DNA of 64,000 nt from Bradyrhizobium sp. Ec3.3 (lineage in GTDB: Bacteria > Pseudomonadota > Alphaproteobacteria > Rhizobiales > Xanthobacteraceae), in the NCBI RefSeq assembly GCF_000472925.1, contig NZ_AXAS01000008.1, positions 1-64,000 on the forward strand. Reading direction: 5' to 3'. This document shows positions 1-8,595 of the stretch, piece by piece. A program made the position numbers and the translations under genes. Every line of letters starts with the position of its first letter. Within the stretch, counting starts at the first letter, position 1. The notes below the pieces were generated by a model. It saw only the letters and a program-made list of their open reading frames with translations, did not search any database and was not told where the DNA came from.

Positions 1-347
1 GGCTCTGGGCTCGGGAATACGGCGATCCGGAAGATTCCAAGATGTTCCCGATCCTGCGCAGCTATTCGCCCTACCATAACATCCAGCCAGGCCGCCGATA
101 CCCGGCCATACTGATCGGGACGGCAGAAACTGACGATCGCGTCGCGCCCATGCACAGCTTGAAGTTCGCCGCGCGCCTGCAAGCGTTGGCCGCCACCGAT
201 AAGCCGGTGTTGCTCGAGGTGCAGATGAAGGCCGGGCATGGGGCGGGGACAAGGCGATCCTCGGTCGCGAATGAGGCTGCGGATCGGCTCGCCTTTTCGC
301 TCAAGAACCTTTACATGCACCTCCCACCAGGCTTCGGTCGTCCTTAG
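1..347 (+). CDS. Prolyl oligopeptidase family serine peptidase, C-terminal end (partial)
   Basis: The reading frame is open from base 3 to the TAG at 345-347 and continues from outside the window. The translated residues before the first internal ATG (base 42) already fit the family (EYGDPED, then YSPYHNI). The segment with the catalytic Asp (TAETDDRV) and the segment with the catalytic His (KAGHGAG) are both present; the nucleophilic Ser would lie upstream. Proteins of this S9 family cleave short peptides after proline or related residues. The last ten residues (after KNLYM) are of unusual composition, so the extreme C-terminus may be altered. Family assignment is firm; substrate is unknown. 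Confidence 0.8.
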   Translation, partial: LWAREYGDPEDSKMFPILRSYSPYHNIQPGRRYPAILIGTAETDDRVAPMHSLKFAARLQALAATDKPVLLEVQMKAGHGAGTRRSSVANEAADRLAFSLKNLYMHLPPGFGRP

Positions 348-728
348 AGTCTGACTAGTGTGCTAATCGAGAGTCTGATTCGTCATCACGGTGCACTGCC
401 ACGCCAAACCCGCGGTTTTATTGAACAGAACGACATCCGATTGACGCCGGATTCCGCCGTGGCATGCTGGTCCTGAGGGCAGAGAAAGCCTGTCTTCGGG
501 GTGTGAGAACCTCTCGGTTAGCGTAACGGTGTCACGTCACGATGCCGCCTTTCGACCCTATGGGCCGGGAGGCGGCGGCGGAGTCTATGCTTAGCATGGG
601 CTCTGGATGTCGAAGCCTCGCGGCCAAAGGCGGTCGCAGTCGTCTAACCGCGACTTCTCAACTCCCGTGCTCGCCAGTGGAAGGTCCCCTTCCTGGTGTC
701 TTTCCGAGCTTTCCGGAAGGGAGTTCTT
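348..728. other. Intergenic stretch without a recognisable gene
   Basis: About 380 bases between the peptidase and the secreted-protein pair. An open frame at 542-1042 (+) is arginine-rich, has no domain signature and overlaps the better supported gene at 729, so it is not called. A Shine-Dalgarno-like GGAAGGGAG lies at its right end, just before the GTG at 729. I see no clear terminator or RNA here. Confidence 0.5.
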
Positions 729-1052
729 GTGAAGCGTCTTGTGTGCGTCCTCTTGCTTGTGCTGGCTACCATCGCGAAGAGCGCGGCGGCGGCCGATCAG
801 CCGAAGACCGTTTCACCGAAGAACGACCCACTTGGGGGCATGATCTTCTCCGGCGCCAACCATTGCTGCGTCGGTATCGGCACCGCAAATCCCGCGGCGC
901 ATCTGGACGTCTATCAGGGCGAGCTCAAGGTTGGTTCATCCGGCGTCGGATGCGCGGACAAGAACGCAGGCTCGATCCGCTACGCCGACAAGCACTTGCA
1001 ACTTTGCGACGGAACGAGCTGGCGAAATGTCAGCCTCGATAAGGTTGAATGA
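729..1052 (+). CDS. Small secreted protein with a tail-fibre-type GIGT module
   Basis: GTG start chosen because GGAAGGGAG precedes it at the proper spacing and because it opens a good signal peptide (MKRLVCVLLL, hydrophobic core, cleavage near AAAADQP). The mature part of roughly 85 residues has one VGIGTANPAAHLDV repeat followed by a domain with paired cysteines (VGSSGVGCADKNAG ... LQLCDGTSW). The same two modules recur in the large protein encoded next. Its TGA overlaps the ATG of that gene (ATGA), so the two are probably translated together and may form one extracellular assembly. GIGT modules are known from phage tail-fibre and related trimeric beta proteins; the function here is unknown. 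Confidence 0.7.
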   Translation: MKRLVCVLLLVLATIAKSAAAADQPKTVSPKNDPLGGMIFSGANHCCVGIGTANPAAHLDVYQGELKVGSSGVGCADKNAGSIRYADKHLQLCDGTSWRNVSLDKVE

Positions 1053-4000
1053 AATCTGGTCGCTCAAATAGTCTTATCGGCGTGCTGGCGCTGATCGCTC
1101 TGCTCAATCCGGCGCAAAGTCCGGCCCAGCTCGCGACGCCGCCCGGCTTCGCGGTAGGCACCTCAGGTCAGTCGTGCAGCGGTTCGAGCATTCAGTATGG
1201 CTGGCCGGACGCCAACGGGCAGATACTGAAATGTTCATCCAATGTCTGGAGCGTTGTCACGCAAACCGCTGGTGCGGGCGGGGCGAACGGCCAAGTGCAG
1301 TTCAACAGTTCGAATGCGCTGGCGGGCAACAGCAATCTGTTTTGGGACAATACAAACAACAGGCTGGGCATCGGAACGGCGGCACCGGGCAGCTTGTTGT
1401 CCGTAGGAGCAACGAACGCAGTTTCTATCGACAATAGCGGTAATGTCACAATCGCAACGTCCACGGCAGCGACATCGGGAACGCAACAAGTCTCATCGCC
1501 AAACCTGGTGCTTTCGTCAAACTATTGGACGGGTTCGTCTTCCGCCGCCAACAATCTGACAATGTCTTGGACCGCCCCCTATGTCGGCAGTATTGGGCCT
1601 GTGTTGACATTTTCTCCGTCTGTAAATCTTGGTTCCGGAAATGAAGTGAGGTTTGGCTTTGGAAACACCTTATTGGAGTCGTGGAATATCAACGACAATG
1701 AAGGTGCAGCTTTCGGCGAAACGTACAACACGGCCTATTTTGGCCTCAAGAATGTCACCGGTGCAACAAGCGGCGTCATTCCTAATGGTTCGGCCTATGG
1801 CTTCCTGGCTTTGAATAGAACCGGCGTTGTGGGCACCGTTCAGCATTCCATGGTCAACACCGCGCCATCGTATCGAAACGTGCTCGACGACGGATCAGCA
1901 TCAGCAAAAGTCGGCCTCGGCACGACGGCGCCACTGAACAAGCTCGATGTCTCGGGTGGCGAGGTTGTCGGCGCGGGCTATATCGGCACCACCACCGCCC
2001 CCTCCAATGGCCTAATTGTGCAGGGGAGCGTCGGGATTGGCACGCAGACAGCGCTGAATGCGCTGGATGTTAACGGCGGCAATATAAGCGTGAATAACGG
2101 GGGAATGTATTTCGGCTACGCCAATAGTGGTTCTTATCCGCTTCGTATCGTGGCTCCAAGTTCGGCCTCGGCAAGACTGCAGATCGGCGGCCCGGGCGGC
2201 AGCATTCTTTTTGCCAGTAACACTGCATCTACGACTGGGGTTTATGCAAACTCCGGCGCTTTGTCATTGTATAACGGACCTCTTGCTGTCGGCACAACAA
2301 CAGCTTTGAATATGCTCGACGTCTCTGGCGGTTCGGTCATTGGCGCGGGCTATATCGGCACCACCACCGCGCCCACCAACGGCCTTGTCGTGCAGGGGAA
2401 TGTGGGGATCGGGACATCTTCGCCAGACATGCTCCTCACTGTCCGAAATGCGGTGAACAATTCCAACTTCGTCCCGGTTCAGGATCTGATCGTAGCGGAC
2501 ACGTCCGGGGCGGGATACGTCGACAAATTCTCCTTTCTCGTTGGCGCAACTGCGGCGCGCGGCGGGGCCATTGAGTTTGGCGAAACCGGTGGCAGCTTTC
2601 CAGCCATAGCTGAACAGATGCGTGCTGGCTTGAATGTCTTGGATTTCGCACAGGCCGGTGGGTACCCGATTACATTCAGCACCAACAACTGCAACACGAC
2701 TTCTTACGGTTATATAAGTTGCTCTGAGAGAATGCGTATTGATGGCTCCGGTAACGTCGGCATCGGGACGACGACGGCGCTGAACAAGCTCGATGTCTCG
2801 GGCGGCGAGGTTGTCGGCGCGGGCTTTATCGGGACCACTACGGCCCCTACGAATGGCTTAGCCGTGCAGGGAAACATCGCTGTAGGTACGTCAGCGGCGG
2901 CAGCTGCCCTGACCATTGCCTCAGCTCCGGCAATGGCCTTGAGCGTCGTGAACAGCGCCGCAACTTCGCTAGGCGGTATTACCAACAATGCGGTTTTTCG
3001 TGCTCAATCAGGCGGCGCAGGCAGCCAGGGCTACGTGTTCACCAGCGACCTGAATTCTGGCATCGGCAATCCGGCAACCGGCAATGTTATTGTTGTCGCC
3101 TCCAGCGCCGAGCAAATGCGCGTCAATTCAACTGGCGTCGGCATCGGCACAACAAGCCCGATGAGCAAGTTGCAGGTGAATGCCGGTGAAGTACAGATCG
3201 GGTCCTCGGGCGCAAGCTGTACCGCTAACACGGCGGGTGCATTGCGTTACAACAGTGGCTCATTCCTCGTCTGTAATGGCGCAAGCTGGAGCGCGCCGTC
3301 TTATGCTGCGGGCGGTTCAGATGGACAGGTTCAGTACAACAGCTCCAATGCTCTCGCCGGCAGCAGTAGTTTCACCTGGGATTATACCAACAACAGGCTC
3401 GGCATCGGCACCAACGTTCCGCTCGCCTCACTCGATCTCAGCCGCAAAACTGACGCAGCACTTCTTCCTGTCGGCACGACAGGACAACAACCAACCTGCA
3501 ACAGCAACACGACAGGAGGCATACGCTACAATTCCTCGACCGGCTATCCGGAATTCTGTTCGGGGTCAGCGTGGATCCCTTTTAAGGCAACCGGCGCTCC
3601 GCCGGGCTCGGGGTACTTCATCATGGACGCGGCAGCCAGCACTTATCTCGGAAATCTCGGCAGTTACAGTGCGGCAGGCGGCAATACGGGCCTTGCGGCA
3701 GGCAACGCAATTTGCCTGCATGATTTGACGACCTTTACCAACTGGTGGGGATACGCAACCGCCAATGCCGCCGGTATTCTGGCACCATCGCACGTGTTCG
3801 CGTTTTTGTGCGACGGCACCTCGTGTAACACCTTGTCAGCAAACACGACCTACTACGTCGGAAGCAATGGAGACAGCACCGTTGGCGGAGCATCCTTTAC
3901 GACAGACTCTAGTGGCAATGGTCCTAACAGCAGCATGACCTTTTCTCTTGGTTCAGGCTGGGGATACGTAAATCCGGCCAAATTGATTTATTGGACCGGC

Positions 4001-4189
4001 CGAGGAACGGGCTCAACCAATACTTGGCCGGCAACCAGTGGTTCATCGACATGTAGCGGCTGGACAGATTCCACAAACGGAAACCCTGGCGTCATCGGCG
4101 CTATAAACGGATCCAGCACAGCACGTTGGTCAAACGGCGGTGGTAACTGCGGACAAGGCTATTACCTTGTTTGCTACGTCAATCCGTAG
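1049..4189 (+). CDS. Large secreted tail-fibre-like repeat protein with lectin-like C-terminus
   Basis: 1046 residues. A signal peptide (about residues 1-27) is followed by some nine G-[IL]-G-T or A-V-G-T modules with the pattern xGIGTxxPxxxLDV, spaced through the protein, as in beta-rich trimeric phage fibres. Two GGxxGQVQ[FY]NSSNAL units (near residues 78 and 755) and two cysteine-paired units like the one in the preceding small protein are also present. The last 190 residues differ: they are rich in G, S, T, W and C, and end in CSGW ... GGGNCGQGYYLVCYVNP, reminiscent of DUF1554/C-type-lectin-like domains. There is no S74 chaperone domain. It starts inside the stop codon of the upstream gene. 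Likely a surface adhesin or exported fibre; this role is inferred. Confidence 0.7.
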   Translation: MKSGRSNSLIGVLALIALLNPAQSPAQLATPPGFAVGTSGQSCSGSSIQYGWPDANGQILKCSSNVWSVVTQTAGAGGANGQVQFNSSNALAGNSNLFWDNTNNRLGIGTAAPGSLLSVGATNAVSIDNSGNVTIATSTAATSGTQQVSSPNLVLSSNYWTGSSSAANNLTMSWTAPYVGSIGPVLTFSPSVNLGSGNEVRFGFGNTLLESWNINDNEGAAFGETYNTAYFGLKNVTGATSGVIPNGSAYGFLALNRTGVVGTVQHSMVNTAPSYRNVLDDGSASAKVGLGTTAPLNKLDVSGGEVVGAGYIGTTTAPSNGLIVQGSVGIGTQTALNALDVNGGNISVNNGGMYFGYANSGSYPLRIVAPSSASARLQIGGPGGSILFASNTASTTGVYANSGALSLYNGPLAVGTTTALNMLDVSGGSVIGAGYIGTTTAPTNGLVVQGNVGIGTSSPDMLLTVRNAVNNSNFVPVQDLIVADTSGAGYVDKFSFLVGATAARGGAIEFGETGGSFPAIAEQMRAGLNVLDFAQAGGYPITFSTNNCNTTSYGYISCSERMRIDGSGNVGIGTTTALNKLDVSGGEVVGAGFIGTTTAPTNGLAVQGNIAVGTSAAAAALTIASAPAMALSVVNSAATSLGGITNNAVFRAQSGGAGSQGYVFTSDLNSGIGNPATGNVIVVASSAEQMRVNSTGVGIGTTSPMSKLQVNAGEVQIGSSGASCTANTAGALRYNSGSFLVCNGASWSAPSYAAGGSDGQVQYNSSNALAGSSSFTWDYTNNRLGIGTNVPLASLDLSRKTDAALLPVGTTGQQPTCNSNTTGGIRYNSSTGYPEFCSGSAWIPFKATGAPPGSGYFIMDAAASTYLGNLGSYSAAGGNTGLAAGNAICLHDLTTFTNWWGYATANAAGILAPSHVFAFLCDGTSCNTLSANTTYYVGSNGDSTVGGASFTTDSSGNGPNSSMTFSLGSGWGYVNPAKLIYWTGRGTGSTNTWPATSGSSTCSGWTDSTNGNPGVIGAINGSSTARWSNGGGNCGQGYYLVCYVNP
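1934..2890 (+). repeat. Three near-identical DNA repeats inside the tail-fibre-like gene
   Basis: Units of about 110 bp begin near 1934, 2306 and 2780. Each encodes LN[KM]LDVSGG, then VxGAGxIGTTTAPxNGL and a following VQG-type strand. The DNA is nearly identical over long stretches between copies, closer than protein constraint would require. This suggests recent duplication or gene conversion and offers a substrate for copy-number change. The unit lengths between copies differ because unrelated strands are interposed. Confidence 0.75.
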
Positions 4190-4336
4190 TCGTTTTGTCC
4201 GAGAATAAAGAGCAATCCGCGCCGCGAACCAATCCGGCGAATCCGCAGCGGTCAGGATCACCTGCGCAGGCGTCCCGCCTGACCCAACGCTAGTGTCGCA
4301 ACGAAGTGCCGCAACTGCGAACTTCCAACAATGTCA

Positions 4337-4642
4337 CTAAAACAGATGTGCGGCGTCCATGCGCGTCGTTGCAATAAGTTGATCAATCCTCCTGGACTGC
4401 GCCTCCAGTCGCTTTCGAGTTGTCTCGCTTTCGGTCCGGCCAATGAGAAGCCGAATGCATGCGTTTGCGCGTTCAAGGAAGACAATGACGTCACGCAGAT
4501 CGTTCGCCGTACGAATTCCTTCACTGTGGATCTTCGAAAGCAAGGATGCTGCAAGGCTGATGACTTCGGAAGCTTCCGAATGCGACCGGTCTTGTTCGGA
4601 CCTGCCTGGGTCGGGTTGAGGAAAGTTCAGGATCGTAGCCAT
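4337..4642 (-). CDS. Small hypothetical helical protein
   Basis: 101 residues beginning MATILNFPQPDPGR. The N-terminal 25 residues look disordered; the rest is a regular amphipathic-helical pattern (SLLSKIHSEGIRTANDLRD ... RKRLEAQSRRIDQLI), so a small helical bundle or coiled coil is likely. Composition and codon use look coding. I do not recognise a family. The start codon is about 20 bp from the inverted end of an IS481-type element, so its native promoter was probably displaced. Role unknown. Confidence 0.5.
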   Translation of the reverse strand: MATILNFPQPDPGRSEQDRSHSEASEVISLAASLLSKIHSEGIRTANDLRDVIVFLERANACIRLLIGRTESETTRKRLEAQSRRIDQLIATTRMDAAHLF

Positions 4643-4646
4643 CTAG

Positions 4647-5177
4647 TCAATAAATCTGAATAGTGTTTAGTCCCGGCATTTGCTGGAGCGGATTAAGTTT
4701 GAATCGTTCTCGCTGCGAAGTCCAGCATTTGCAGATGTATTCGTAAGGGGTGAGCCCCTTCAGGGTTTTCAGCCGCCGAGCATAGTTGTAAGCCTTGAAC
4801 TTTTTCTTCGAAGGCTTGCTGCCCTCGACCTCCGGCAATCGGCTGATGCCGTGTCGCTGGAGGCAACGATGCAGGGATGATCGCGTCAGATGCGGGATGG
4901 TCGGCTGGAGCGCATAGAGGCAATCGTCGAGCGGCAGTAGCGTATGCTGCCGGAAAGCGACGATGATCGCCTCCTCCTCGATGGAAAGCACGCTCGATTT
5001 GGCTGCCTTGGGACCTGTCGGGAGATCGGCGACGGCCTCGCGCTCCTTCCACTTGGCGACAGTCTTCTGGTTGATCCCGTAGCGCTTGGCGAGCGCTCTC
5101 AGGCTCTCTTGACCATTTTGTATTGCTCGACGGACCGCCTCAGTCGTGGTGGCGCAGCCGTGTAAAACTTGTCCCAT
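4647..5177 (-). pseudogene. IS481-family transposase with in-frame deletion of the catalytic core
   Basis: The N-terminal half is a typical IS481 helix-turn-helix region (RALAKRYGINQKTVAKWK) and linker (LPLDDCLYALQPTIPHLTRSS). After KKKFKAY the sequence jumps straight to NYARRLKTLKGLTPYEYICK, which in the family is the far C-terminal end. From memory of the family about 140 residues with the DDE catalytic motif are absent, yet the frame is kept, leaving a 176-residue protein. The last residues run past the element end into flanking DNA. Such a product could bind the ends without cutting and act as a repressor of related elements; that is speculation. Confidence 0.75.
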
Positions 5178-5233
5178 AGCGCATCCTTCGAATCGTACGA
5201 TAAGAATGCACCATCAAAGCCCGGGACTAAACA
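4664..5233 (-). mobile_element. IS481-family element, internally deleted, both inverted ends kept
   Basis: The two ends are inverted copies of each other: TGTTTAGTCCCGG reads inward from 4664 and, on the other strand, from 5233; similarity continues for about 23 bp with a few mismatches. Only 570 bp lie between them, against roughly 1 kb or more for a complete IS481-type element. The inside codes for a transposase whose middle is missing. I see no convincing direct duplication of flanking bases. It could still be moved by a transposase supplied from elsewhere, because both ends survive. Confidence 0.75.
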
Positions 5234-5248
5234 CCTAGTAAGCGCCCG

Positions 5249-6022
5249 TCAAAGTGAGCGACCGGTTTTTTTATCGATTATTCTTCGGTCGCCATGCTGC
5301 TCTCTGATTTTGAGGCAGAAGAACTCAAGTAACTGTTCCTCAGTAAGCCAAACATAAAGCGAGTAGTTATTCCGAATCGGAAAAAGTTTCTCGATCCTAT
5401 CGTGCTCACCTGCTTCGCAGCCTTCTCTCACCCACCACGCCCAAAAATCAGCCGCCTGCAAAGGCAAAAATTTCGAGTCATCTTCAAACCTGGGCGTAGA
5501 ACCGAATCTTTTCCTAATCTCAGGCTTCATGCTTTCGATCCAGCCATCCCAATTATCTAAGACCCTTCTCTTCTTGCTCGTATTGTCGAAGATAAAGTCA
5601 ACAGGTTCTTGGGATGGCACCACGCTATGGATCACATCTCTGGTTTCATGGAGTGTTCTCAACAGCCCTTGAAATAAAAGGTCGAAATAGTCTCCCTCAT
5701 ATTTGAACGATATGCCGTCATCGATCAGGATTTTGTTCTGTGCGCTGACGCAGTCTTGATGCTTGATGAAGCAGGACAGTGAAACAGACACATGTTTTGC
5801 AATGATTTTGTAGAATGCCCGCACCCGCTCCATTCGTTCGGGATTGGCCGCCATTTGGCTCATTTTGAAATTGAAATTGCCATCCTTGTCCATAGACGAG
5901 TACGGGAGCATCTCTTCCCATTCCCGACTAAAATTCGCCCATGCTTCAGCGCTCGCAACATGTCCAGAAAACACGGAACACGAGTCGGACACGCTGTCGT
6001 CTATGTAGGCTTGAAAAACCAT
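5249..6022 (-). CDS. DUF3800 domain protein
   Basis: About 257 residues when started at the ATG at 6022 (MVFQAYIDDS); an upstream frame to 6166 has no family similarity. The opening YIDDS followed by a conserved S-V-F-S-G-H strand, the internal aspartate (DFIFDNTSKK), and the closing PLQAADFWAWW motif are characteristic of DUF3800, a family with an RNase H-like fold often found on mobile elements and near defence genes. The biochemical role is unknown. The 3' end lies only about 15 bp from the IS481 end, so the C-terminus could have been altered by that insertion. Confidence 0.7.
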   Translation of the reverse strand: MVFQAYIDDSVSDSCSVFSGHVASAEAWANFSREWEEMLPYSSMDKDGNFNFKMSQMAANPERMERVRAFYKIIAKHVSVSLSCFIKHQDCVSAQNKILIDDGISFKYEGDYFDLLFQGLLRTLHETRDVIHSVVPSQEPVDFIFDNTSKKRRVLDNWDGWIESMKPEIRKRFGSTPRFEDDSKFLPLQAADFWAWWVREGCEAGEHDRIEKLFPIRNNYSLYVWLTEEQLLEFFCLKIREQHGDRRIIDKKTGRSL

Positions 6023-6161
6023 CGGGAATCTCGCCGCTGATTTGCTCGGGCGCAAACCACTGACCTGAGACCAAACACGATCTGCGGCTGGCGAAACGCC
6101 CCAACGATGGGTCAAGATGCTCATCTTAGCCATTCGCGCGGGTACGTAAAGTATAACGTTC

Positions 6162-6409
6162 CCCAACGCTCTAGCTTACCGAGAGTTTGTCGATATCGGA
6201 GGATGGATGGCTTATGGCATCGACAGAAACTACATGTTCCGTCAGTCGCGCACTACATCGATATGATCTTTAAGGGAGCCAAGCCCGGCGACATACCGAT
6301 CTATCAAATGGACAAGCATATTTTGGTCATCAATCTTAAAGCGGTCCAGACGCAGGGCATCGCGATCCCCGCCTCTCTCGTTCTCCGGGCTGACGAATTG
6401 ATCGAGTAG
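6162..6409 (+). pseudogene. 3' fragment of ABC transporter substrate-binding protein
   Basis: This stretch repeats, with few base changes, the last 250 bases of the intact gene at 10802-11785. It encodes the same EFVDIGG-MAYGIDRNYMFRQ and KGAKPGDIPIYQMDKH segments and ends at the same stop. It has one base fewer near 6171 and one fewer near 6245 (CGTCAGTCGC against CGTCAAGTCGC), each shifting the frame, and everything upstream is unrelated. It is a dead copy. Confidence 0.8.
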
Positions 6410-6480
6410 GACCGAGCTTCTGCGTGGGGCCGCAAGTGGCTCTTCGCGTCATTTAGCTGTGCTGCAGAATTTTGGTCGCT
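6410..6480 (+). repeat. Copy of sequence found at both edges of the MaoC segment
   Basis: After the shared stop codon the sequence follows 11785-11816 for some 27 bases (to GCAAGTGG) and then joins directly to bases matching 12436-12476 (CTTCGCGTCATTTAGCTG and GAATTTTGGTCGCTAT). The roughly 620 bp that separate those two parts in the other copy, including a MaoC-like gene, are absent here. Confidence 0.8.
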
Positions 6481-6819
6481 ATGGAGGCATAGCGGACTCT
6501 GGCGAGCCGTGCGCTGGCAGATCTATGGGTTCACGGCCTAGATAAACAATAGACTCAAGTAAAAATGACCATGACAAACTGGTCATTGCTTCTTAGACCT
6601 CGTTTGGATTGCAATCCGGGACGGGGTCGGACAGAAGGGCGGCTTCCGTCATTGGGCCGACGTTTGCGATTGGAATGAAAAAACACGCGGCAGTGATGGG
6701 CTACTCCACGAAATGCTTAGCTATTCAATAAGTGAGGCTGACTTCAGGTGCTGAGCCGCGCGAGCAACGCCTTTGTCAGTACGCCTGCTTTGTAAAGCGA
6801 GGATATCAGAAGACGGTGA
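6481..6819. other. Intergenic stretch, one small inverted repeat
   Basis: No coding signature. A perfect 8-bp inverted repeat (AATGACCA at 6564-6571, TGGTCATT at 6580-6587, 8-base loop) could be a protein-binding site or a weak hairpin. Otherwise nothing recognised. Confidence 0.4.
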
Positions 6820-7008
6820 TCAACGTTGATGGCCAAGACCTATTCCCAGTGTCAGGGCCTTCTGCCGAAGCGCTCCCACAGACCTTTTCATCTGTCTCGA
6901 GATCCTCGCGACCGGCGTCCTGGTCCTCGAATGCTGCTTCAGCAGCTTTATATCAGCCGCAGTGTAGGCTTTCTTGCGAGGTGGGGTTTTCTTTTTCGCG
7001 TTGGCCAC
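6820..7008 (-). CDS. Small basic conserved protein, probably nucleic-acid binding
   Basis: 62 residues from a GTG start with an excellent AAGGAG six bases upstream; this spacing decides the start. The N-terminus is highly basic (KKKTPPRKK), followed by AYTAADIKLLKQHS and a helix-turn-helix-like section RTPVARISRQMKRSVGALRQKALTLGIGLGH. Small proteins of this pattern are common in rhizobia and resemble a SANT/Myb-like or resolvase-type DNA-binding helix unit. A role in DNA binding is inferred from composition and pattern; no partner is evident. Confidence 0.65.
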   Translation of the reverse strand: MANAKKKTPPRKKAYTAADIKLLKQHSRTRTPVARISRQMKRSVGALRQKALTLGIGLGHQR

Positions 7009-7137
7009 ATTGTTCTCCTTGAACGGGCGGCCTACATAGCGAGCTCTGCTCGCACAGTCAAACCGCTACGCCGCCAGATCCGGCAGCGTCGTACTCGGCT
7101 TAGATTCGCGCACGGCCAGCTCGAAATCCGGTCGTCC

Positions 7138-8409
7138 CTATTGCGAATGGAGTTTGGTTTTGAGTTCGGCGATTTCGCGATGATCGTCGTCCAGGAGCCT
7201 GCGAAGCTCTTTGTCTTCCGCGCGCAGATTGTCGTTGTCGGTCTTGAGCTCGCGGATCGCTTCGATCACGGGGCCGACCAGGCTGTCATATTCAACAGCC
7301 ATGTCGCCTTCGGGGGTTTTGCTAACGATATTCGGGAAGGTCTCGCTCACATTCTGCGCCGTAACACCCATGTCGTGCTTGCCGTTGGACTTCCAATCGA
7401 ATTCGATACCCTGCAAAGCAAGAAGCTTGTTCAGTGCATCTTGGATAGGGTGGATGTTCGTTTTCAAACGGGCATCCGAGGTATGATAAAAGGCAGATCC
7501 ATAAACGGGCCCGGCCGAATAGACACCATAGCTGCTTCCGCCAACCCATATGCCGTAGGGCGAGGCCGGGCTGCCGCCATTGTAGTTGAACATGGCTGCC
7601 CATATCGAACTCGTCGGCTCGACATCCATTCTGCTGTACGCATAGGGTGTCGCAACACCGATCCCGAGACTGCCGCTTTGTGTGAGCACCATGACGTCGC
7701 TTGCACCCGCGGTCCAAAAATGCAAATCCTGACTGTTTGAGGGTCTGTAGATGACGATATCCTGTCCGTTGGTGTCATCATTGAACGCTAGCGAACTTTG
7801 GTTTCCAAATGGCGCTCGAATACGCAGGTAAGTATGAGGGCCAGCCGGATTATAAACGGTCAGCGTGTCAGAGCTTTGAAGCAGGCTGGTTGTCCCGATT
7901 AGCACGTTGCCGGCTGGTGATATGACGAAGCCATAATGCCAGAGCGATCCATCCCAATATGCATTGCCGTAGTAATTCTGCATTCCAGGGACGTCCGTGT
8001 ACGCATTGCCTCTTGCAAAAGTCGACCAGCCCCGGTTACCCGACGAGGCGCCTAGCCACGTGCCGTTGTCCTTGGTGACGAAGTCTATGCTGGCTTGCTG
8101 CTCCCCTTGCGTGCCTGGCGTTACGACATTGATATTGCTGTCTGTGTTCCAGGGATCATAAATTTCGAGCGTAGCAAACGGAGATTGCGTTCCGATCCCG
8201 ACATAACCGTTCGTCCCGATCGTCATATAGACATTGTTGTTGGTGCCCATATAAAGCGGCGTCGTCGCATCAGGCGTATTGATGCCGGTCTGGACGGCCA
8301 TGGCGGGGCCATTGACGAGAGCCATGGTGATGACGCCGCCGCTGAGCAACAATCGGCGAGCGACCGCGGCAAAGCATGAACTGAAGCGCAACGATGTGAT
8401 GTGCCGCAC
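7138..8409 (-). CDS. Exported tail-fibre-like protein with S74 self-cleaving chaperone domain
   Basis: 423 residues. GTG start preceded by GGGGGA. A basic, hydrophobic leader ends near NGPAMA (residue 38). GIGT-type beta modules occur near residues 64-83, 170 and 248. The end is a peptidase S74 intramolecular chaperone: YHTSDARLKTNI, with the expected Ser311 and Lys316 dyad, then LLALQGIEFDWKSNG and a C-terminal coiled coil (390-420). In phage fibres this domain guides trimer folding and cuts itself off just before the Ser. With an export signal rather than a phage tail context, a surface or secreted trimer is likely. The two fibre-like genes at 729-4189 share its modules but lack this domain. 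Confidence 0.8.
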   Translation of the reverse strand: MRHITSLRFSSCFAAVARRLLLSGGVITMALVNGPAMAVQTGINTPDATTPLYMGTNNNVYMTIGTNGYVGIGTQSPFATLEIYDPWNTDSNINVVTPGTQGEQQASIDFVTKDNGTWLGASSGNRGWSTFARGNAYTDVPGMQNYYGNAYWDGSLWHYGFVISPAGNVLIGTTSLLQSSDTLTVYNPAGPHTYLRIRAPFGNQSSLAFNDDTNGQDIVIYRPSNSQDLHFWTAGASDVMVLTQSGSLGIGVATPYAYSRMDVEPTSSIWAAMFNYNGGSPASPYGIWVGGSSYGVYSAGPVYGSAFYHTSDARLKTNIHPIQDALNKLLALQGIEFDWKSNGKHDMGVTAQNVSETFPNIVSKTPEGDMAVEYDSLVGPVIEAIRELKTDNDNLRAEDKELRRLLDDDHREIAELKTKLHSQ

Positions 8410-8537
8410 GATTGGATCCCCCGCTGAATAAATGCTGATTTTCCTAAAATCTGCCAGCGGATGCCTAACGATTCATTAATTCGGAAAAAAGGCACGTAAA
8501 ACGGGAAGTTAGGCGCTTTCGCAGAACGCGAAACCGG

Positions 8538-8595
8538 GCTCTACGCGCTGCGCTTGCCGAGTCTCACGCTTCGTCCCATCCGGGTCACGATCCCT
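8538..8595 (+). repeat. Partial copy of a dispersed island repeat
   Basis: Matches the opening of the longer copy at 16921-17185: both run GCTCTAC..GCTGCGCTTGCC, GAGTCT, CGGGTCACGATCCC with scattered differences. Homology stops after about 60 bases. Confidence 0.6.

Noticed and set aside
542..1042. Open frame of 166 codons (+) overlapping the small secreted protein
   Set aside because: Arginine- and glycine-rich composition typical of a shadow of a GC-rich gene; no domain; the overlapping frame has a signal peptide, a good start site and modules repeated in the next gene.
6826..7740. Open frame of 304 codons (+) across the small basic gene and the end of the S74 protein gene
   Set aside because: It is antisense to two well-supported genes and shows no family signature.
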